Positions 57,848 to 64,000 of a stretch of 64,000 nt of DNA are shown here, one piece after another. The notes beneath the pieces are model-generated. The model saw only the letters and a program-made list of their open reading frames with translations. It was not told the origin of the DNA and did not search any database. The position numbers and the translations under genes were made by a program. Each line of letters begins with the position of its first letter. The stretch's first letter is position 1. Source of the DNA: Agromyces sp. LHK192 (GTDB taxonomy: Bacteria; Actinomycetota; Actinomycetes; Actinomycetales; Microbacteriaceae); NCBI RefSeq assembly GCF_004006235.1, contig NZ_CP034753.1, positions 2,480,001 through 2,544,000 on the forward strand. The letters run 5' to 3'.

Positions 57848-58324
57848 TCACTCCCCCAGGTGACGCCGGCTCGCGATGGCGCGGTCGGCCTCGCGCTTGT
57901 CCTGCTTCTCGCGCAGCGCCTGCCGCTTGTCGTACTCGCGCTTGCCCTTCGCGATCGCGATCTCGACCTTCGCGCGGCCGTCGGAGAAGTAGATCTGCAG
58001 CGGGATCAGCGTGTACCCGCCTTGCGAGGTGCGGTGGCTGATCTTGATGATCTCGTGCTTGTGCAGCAGCAGCTTGCGCTTGCGCCGCGGCGCGTGGTTG
58101 TTCCACGTGCCCTCGGTGTACTCGGGGATGTGCACGGCGTCGAGCCACATCTCGCCGCCGTCGATGAACGCGTACCCGTCGACGAGCGACGCGCGGCCCT
58201 CGCGCAGCGACTTCACCTCGGTGCCCGACAGCACGATGCCGGCCTCGTAGGTGTCCTCGATGAGGTAGTCGTGACGCGCCTTGCGGTTGGTCGCGACGAC
58301 CTTCTGACCGCGTTCCCTGGGCAC
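57848..58324 (-). CDS. smpB: SsrA-binding protein
   Basis: 158 residues, with [28 protein letters not shown] and [16 protein letters not shown] blocks typical of SmpB and a basic C-terminal tail that occupies the decoding centre. Works with the tmRNA gene 1.7 kb downstream. Gene order prfB-ftsE-ftsX-smpB-ssrA is conserved in many actinobacteria. Confidence 0.96.
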   Translation of the reverse strand: MPRERGQKVVATNRKARHDYLIEDTYEAGIVLSGTEVKSLREGRASLVDGYAFIDGGEMWLDAVHIPEYTEGTWNNHAPRRKRKLLLHKHEIIKISHRTSQGGYTLIPLQIYFSDGRAKVEIAIAKGKREYDKRQALREKQDKREADRAIASRRHLGE

Positions 58325-58461
58325 GGCGCACTCCTTCGATCGATGCGGACGGGGTCGGATGCCCCGAGTCGGATGCTCCGCGCACGGCGGAGCAGCCGTT
58401 CAGTCTATCCGACCGCCGAGCACCCGGGCCCGCCGTGTCCTGATACAGCCGCGCCGCCGGG

Positions 58462-59369
58462 TCAGACCCGAAGGTACCTGCGGATCGCGATGCCGGCGGA
58501 CAGGGCGGCGAGCAGCACGCCGACGACGATGAGCAACGGCACGACGAGCCACGCATCCGTCAGGTCGACGAAGGTGAACGACAGCTCCTCGGTCAGGTAT
58601 CCCTGCACGAAGAAGTGCACGAGCGCCAGCACGGCACCGCCGGCTAGGAGCGAACCGATGAGCCCGGCGAACACGCCCTCGAGCACGAACGGAGTCTGGA
58701 TGAACCGGTTGGATGCCCCGACGAGGCGCATGATGCCGAGTTCGCGGCGCCGCGAGAACGCGGAGAGGCGGATCGTGGTCGCGATGAGCAGCGCGGCCGC
58801 GACGAGCATGATCGCGGCGATCGCGATCGCGGTGTAGCTCGCCGCGTTCAGCACGTCGAAGATCTGGTCGAGGTAGCGCCGTTGGTCGACGACCTGCTCG
58901 ACGCCCGGCGTTCCCGCCAGCGCCTCGGCGACGACATCCGACTCCGACGGATCGACGAGGTTCACCCAGAACGTCTCGTTCAGCACCTCGGGGGTCACGT
59001 AGTCGGCGGCCGGGGTGCCCGCGAACTGCTCCTGGAAGTTGGCGTACGCCTGGTCGTGGTCCTCGAACTCGATCTCGTTGATGTACGGCGCGAGCGTGTC
59101 GGAGCGCAGCAGAGCCTCCACGGCGGACTTCTGCTCCTCGGTCGCCTCGCCGTCGATGCATCCGGCCGCCGTCGAAACGGTCGTGCAGAGGTACACCGCG
59201 ACCTGGGCGCGGTCGTACCAGTAGCCCTTCATCTGCGCGATCTGGAGCTGCAGGAGCGCGGCCGTGCCGACGAACGTGAGCGACACGAACGTGACGAGCA
59301 CAACGGAGACCACCATCGAGGCGTTGCGGCGGAGGCCGTGCATGGCCTCCGCGAAGACGAGTCCCGCCC

Positions 59370-59373
<4 letters not shown>
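58462..59373 (-). CDS. ftsX: Cell-division ABC transporter permease FtsX
   Basis: 303 residues: TM1 at about 20-42, a large extracytoplasmic domain (about 45-175, with two cysteines, one in YLCTTVS), then three TM segments (about 180-205, 230-250, 275-297). FtsEX regulates peptidoglycan hydrolases (RipC-type) at the septum. ATG 59373 overlaps the ftsE stop by 4 nt. Confidence 0.94.
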
Positions 59374-60647
<1,274 letters not shown>

Positions 60648-60698
60648 CGCGTTCGAGCCTAGGCAGGGTCGGCGCGATTCGGTGCAGCGACTCGCGTG

Positions 60699-61808
60699 TC
60701 AGTCGTCCTCTTTGCGCTTGCGCCACTTGATGCCGGCGGCGATGAGGCCGTCGAGGTCGCCGTCGAACACCGTCGCCGGGTTGCCGACCTCGTAGCCGGT
60801 GCGCAGGTCCTTCACGAGCTGCTGGCCGTAGAGGAAGTACGAGCGCATCTGGTCGCCCCAGCTCGCCGTGATGGTGCCGGCGAGTTCCTTCTTCTTCGCC
60901 GCCTCCTCCTCGCGCTTGAGCAGCAGGAGCCGGGTCTGGAGGACCCGCATCGCCGCGGCGCGGTTCTGGATCTGCGACTTCTCGTTCTGCATCGAGACGA
61001 CGAGCCCGGTCGGCAGGTGCGTGATGCGCACGGCGGAGTCGGTCGTGTTGACGGACTGGCCGCCGGGGCCCGATGAGCGGAACACGTCGACGCGGATGTC
61101 GTTCTCGGGGACGTCGACCTCCTGCGCCTCCTCCATGACGGGGATGACCTCGACCGCGGCGAACGACGTCTGCCGCTTGTCGGCCGAGCCGAACGGGCTG
61201 ATGCGCGCGAGGCGGTGCGTACCGGCCTCGACCGAGAGCGTGCCGAACGCGTACGGCGCGTCGACCTCGAACGTGGCCGACTTGATGCCGGCACCCTCGG
61301 CGTAGGAGGTGTCCATCACCTTGACCGGGTATCCGTGCCGCTCGGCCCAGCGCAGGTACATGCGCATGAGCATCTCGGCGAAGTCGGTGGCGTCGTCGCC
61401 CCCGGCCCCGGAACGGATCGTCACGACCGCGCCGCGACCGTCGTACTCGCCGTCGAGCAGGGTCTGCACCTCGAGCTGGCCGACGACCTCCTCGAGGGCG
61501 GCGAGCTCCTGGCGCGCCTCCTCCTCGGCGTCGGCGTCGTCCATCTCGGCGGCGAGCTCGACGAGCACGTCGAGGTCGTCGATCCGCTGCTCGACCGCGC
61601 TGACCCGCTTGAGCTCGGCCTGGCGGTGGCTCAGGGCCGAGGTGACCTTCTGCGCGTTCTCCACGTCATCCCAGAGGTCGGGTGCGCCGGCCTCCTCGGA
61701 GAGGCGGGCGATGTCTGCCTCGAGGGCGTCGACGTCGACGACGGCGCGGATGTCGCGGAACGTGGAACGGAGCGCCTGGAGCGCCTGCGTGAAGTCTTGA
61801 TCCAACAT
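60699..61808 (-). CDS. prfB: Peptide chain release factor 2
   Basis: 369 residues. The UGA/UAA-recognition tripeptide SPF (in [15 protein letters not shown]) and the catalytic GGQ (in [15 protein letters not shown]) are present. There is no in-frame UGA or +1 frameshift site near codon 25, so the autoregulatory frameshift of other bacteria is absent, as in other high-GC Gram-positives. Heads the prfB-ftsE-ftsX unit. Confidence 0.96.
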   Translation of the reverse strand: MLDQDFTQALQALRSTFRDIRAVVDVDALEADIARLSEEAGAPDLWDDVENAQKVTSALSHRQAELKRVSAVEQRIDDLDVLVELAAEMDDADAEEEARQELAALEEVVGQLEVQTLLDGEYDGRGAVVTIRSGAGGDDATDFAEMLMRMYLRWAERHGYPVKVMDTSYAEGAGIKSATFEVDAPYAFGTLSVEAGTHRLARISPFGSADKRQTSFAAVEVIPVMEEAQEVDVPENDIRVDVFRSSGPGGQSVNTTDSAVRITHLPTGLVVSMQNEKSQIQNRAAAMRVLQTRLLLLKREEEAAKKKELAGTITASWGDQMRSYFLYGQQLVKDLRTGYEVGNPATVFDGDLDGLIAAGIKWRKRKEDD

Positions 61809-61903
61809 GGCCCGTCCAGCCTAGTCGTGCGGGTGGGGCGCCGCCGCCGGGCGGGGACGACCGCGCGCAGGCCCCTCGGCGCGGCCGGTGTACCGTCGAA
61901 GCG

Positions 61904-63205
61904 ATGAGCACCGCCGAGCAGCCCGAATTCTCCTGGCGCTCGATCGTCCTCCCCGTCTACCTGCCGACGTTCGTGTTCTCGATCGGTGAGGGCGCGCTCA
62001 TCCCGATCATCCCGATCGTGGCGGCCGACCGCGGCGCCTCGCTCGCACTCGCGGGCCTGATCGCAGCGATGATCATGGTCGGCGAGCTCTGCGGCGACCT
62101 CCCCGCCGGGTGGATCGTCTCGCGCGTCGGCGAGCGGGCCGCGATGATCGGCTCGGCCGTGCTGGCCTCGGCCGGCGTGCTGCTGGCGCTGTTCGTGCCG
62201 ACCGTCTGGGCGCTCGGCGTCGGCGTCTTCCTGATCGGCTTCGCGACCGCCGCGTTCGGCCTCGCCAGGCACGCGTTCCTCACGAGCTACGCACCCGCGC
62301 GCGTACGCGCGAGGGCGTTGTCGACCCTCGGCGGCGTGTTCCGCGGCGGTTGGGCGGTCGGGCCGTTCCTCTCGGCGGCGATCATCACGGCCACGGGCGG
62401 CACCGACGGCGTGTTCTGGGTGCTCGTCGCGGCCTGCGCCGCCGTAATCGTGGTGCTCGCGTTCCTCCCCGACCCCGAGCGGGTGTTCGGCGCGGCACGG
62501 CTCGCGAGAGCGGCATCCGTCGAGCGGGAGGCATCCGTCGCGGACCCGGCGACCGATCAGGCGACGGATGCCGCTCCCGGCGCGCCGGCGCCCGCCCGGC
62601 CCGTCGGCGTGTTCCGCACGATCCGCGATCACGCGGGCGTGCTCGCCCGGATCGGCACGGGCGTCGGCATCCTCGCCGCGCTGCGCTCGGCGCGCACCGT
62701 GATGCTGCCGCTGTGGTCGGTGTCGATCGACATGCCCGCCGAGCAGGCGGCGCTCGTGATCGGCCTGTCGGGCGCGATCGACTTCGCGCTGTTCTACACG
62801 AGCGGCCAGATCATGGATCGCTTCGGCCGGCTCTGGGGCGCCCTGCCGGGGATGATCGGCATGTCGGTCGGGCACGTCGTGCTCGCGTTCACGCACGACG
62901 TGCCGGGCGCGGTGGCCTGGTTCACGGTGGTCGCGCTGCTGCTCGGGCTGGCGAACGGCGTGACCAGCGGCATCGTGATGACGCTCGGCGCCGACCTCGC
63001 ACCGAAGTCGGGTCCGGCGCCGTTCCTGGGCGCGTTCCGCATGATCGCGGATGCCGGCAGCGCCGGCGCCCCGCTCGCGATCGCCGCCGTGACCTCGGTG
63101 CTGTCGATCATGGCGGCGAACGTCGTCGTCGGCGTGCTGGGACTCGCTGGCGCGGCGATGCTGTGGCGGTGGATCCCGCGGTACGTGCCGCACCGGCGGC
63201 GCTGA
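61904..63205 (+). CDS. MFS transporter (12 TM)
   Basis: 433 residues, 12 TM segments with a cytoplasmic central loop rich in Ala/Asp/Pro (about 195-235). The loop 2-3 motif is GDLPAGWIVSRVGERAAMIG. Function not predictable; relatives are often called drug or quinolone-type exporters. Divergent from prfB, with a 95-bp shared promoter region. Confidence 0.85.
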   Translation: MSTAEQPEFSWRSIVLPVYLPTFVFSIGEGALIPIIPIVAADRGASLALAGLIAAMIMVGELCGDLPAGWIVSRVGERAAMIGSAVLASAGVLLALFVPTVWALGVGVFLIGFATAAFGLARHAFLTSYAPARVRARALSTLGGVFRGGWAVGPFLSAAIITATGGTDGVFWVLVAACAAVIVVLAFLPDPERVFGAARLARAASVEREASVADPATDQATDAAPGAPAPARPVGVFRTIRDHAGVLARIGTGVGILAALRSARTVMLPLWSVSIDMPAEQAALVIGLSGAIDFALFYTSGQIMDRFGRLWGALPGMIGMSVGHVVLAFTHDVPGAVAWFTVVALLLGLANGVTSGIVMTLGADLAPKSGPAPFLGAFRMIADAGSAGAPLAIAAVTSVLSIMAANVVVGVLGLAGAAMLWRWIPRYVPHRRR

Positions 63206-63239
63206 CGCACCCGCGCGCTCGGCGGTCCGCACGAATCGA

Positions 63240-63896
63240 TCAGCCGATTGTCTCCACCTCGGCGACGGAGACGAGGTCGAGGGTACCGAGCGCCTCGTTC
63301 ACTCGGTCCTTCGTCTTGCCGCAGGCGTCGCGTGGCTGGTGCACGTGGATCACGTTGCCGTCGGATGCCTCGAGCCAGAGCGGTGGCACAAGTTGCATAT
63401 CTGCGCTGCAGACCGTCAACGAGTCCGCGGCATCATCGGGTTCGTCGAGTGCCGAGAGGAGGGGCCCGAGATCACCCTCGAACCGCTCGATGCCGACGAC
63501 CAGGCGGAGGAGTTCGCCGTCGGGCGCCTCCGAGCCGTCCGCGGGCGGCACGTCGTCGTATCGGTAGAAACTCTGCGTGCAGCGCAGCGCGGCGACAGGC
63601 TCGAAGCCGTCGGGCACGCGCCCGGGTTCGGGGATCGGCGGCTGCGTCGACTCAAGCGATCCCGGTGGTATCGGCATCCACGAATCCGAATGGCAGTCGA
63701 CCCGCTCGGCGGTCACCGCGTCGGGACCGTCGGGTGCCGGGCCGGTTCCGACGACGCCGAACAGCGAGCATCCGGCGAGCGCGAACACCGCGGCGACTGT
63801 CGCTATCGCTCCCACGGTCGCCGTCCGCCGCCTGCGGGCCGGCGTCCGCGTCGGCATCCGTCGCTCGTCGCTGGTGCCGCATTCCTCGTCGCTCAT
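63240..63896 (-). CDS. Predicted lipoprotein, unknown function
   Basis: 218 residues (or 205 if the in-frame ATG at 63857 is used). The start at 63896 has a GGAG site; the n-region is long and basic, followed by a lipobox (FALAGC). The mature part has cysteines in VDCHSDSW, RCTQSFY, TVCSADM and RDACGKT, likely disulphide-paired outside the cell. No family recognised. The right edge of the window (63897-64000) shows no further gene. Confidence 0.65.
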   Translation of the reverse strand: MSDEECGTSDERRMPTRTPARRRRTATVGAIATVAAVFALAGCSLFGVVGTGPAPDGPDAVTAERVDCHSDSWMPIPPGSLESTQPPIPEPGRVPDGFEPVAALRCTQSFYRYDDVPPADGSEAPDGELLRLVVGIERFEGDLGPLLSALDEPDDAADSLTVCSADMQLVPPLWLEASDGNVIHVHQPRDACGKTKDRVNEALGTLDLVSVAEVETIG

Positions 63897-64000
63897 CGCA
63901 CTCCCTCGCCGCTGGAGGCGCGGCCGCGCCCCTCATCCCCTGCAACGGACGAGCGTCGCGGAACGTTGTGAGGCGCGGCCGATCCGACTCAGTGGGTGTT

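Noticed and set aside
60699..61808. Programmed +1 frameshift in prfB
   Set aside because: The reading frame is continuous and there is no in-frame UGA near codon 25.

Overview
The window is a high-GC actinobacterial chromosome segment, most likely from the family Microbacteriaceae (Agromyces/Microbacterium-like). Support comes from the very high GC, the dense GGATGC/GCATCC words in core genes, an FtsE with a long alanine-rich tail, a PrfB without a programmed frameshift, and Tat-type PhoX. The genus cannot be fixed from the sequence alone.

Region 1 (1 to about 9,060) is accessory DNA. It opens with a Wadjet plasmid-defence operon, jetABCD, whose jetA runs off the left edge. It is followed by a 1.3-kb IS3-family insertion sequence with a broken transposase, flanked by the 3' remnants of two different genes, and by a lower-GC membrane protein gene. 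The region stops at a tRNA-Gln(CTG) gene whose 3' end faces the island, a classic integration boundary.

Region 2 (9,060 to 23,100) is core metabolism: gltX (with a duplicated repeat at its 3' end), a LysR regulator divergent from a class-V aminotransferase, an FAH-family hydrolase, an acetyltransferase, ilvE and leuB, a TetR-controlled drug exporter, serA, two small membrane proteins and cutC.

Region 3 (23,100 to 38,000) combines phosphate scavenging with branched-chain amino acid synthesis. A 1,584-residue secreted nuclease/5'-nucleotidase with chitin-binding repeats and a Tat-exported PhoX phosphatase both carry 11-nt-phased PhoP-like direct repeats upstream. Between them lie a fused trehalose synthase (OtsA-OtsB) and ilvD, ilvB, ilvN and ilvC, all on the minus strand.

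Region 4 (38,000 to 49,250) holds a TetR-MMPL-YhgE export operon, in which the MMPL protein has a degenerate ABC-ATPase-like tail, and a five-gene translationally coupled biotin-type ECF cluster: bioY, an acyl-CoA ligase, a thiolase, bioM and bioN. It ends at tRNA-Lys(CTT).

Region 5 (49,250 to 64,000) contains a histidinol-phosphatase-like enzyme, a TetR/MFS efflux pair with tandem operators over the TetR start codon, a DMT exporter divergent from a LysR gene, and the conserved block ssrA (tmRNA), smpB, ftsX, ftsE and prfB, followed by a further MFS transporter and a lipoprotein.

The most notable system is the Wadjet locus at a tRNA-anchored island. The best leads not explained by standard annotation are the paired PHO-like boxes, the acyl-CoA ligase/thiolase inside a biotin-uptake operon, the MMPL-ABC fusion, the two-sided gene truncation at the IS, and a sharply bounded rare-codon patch inside ilvD.
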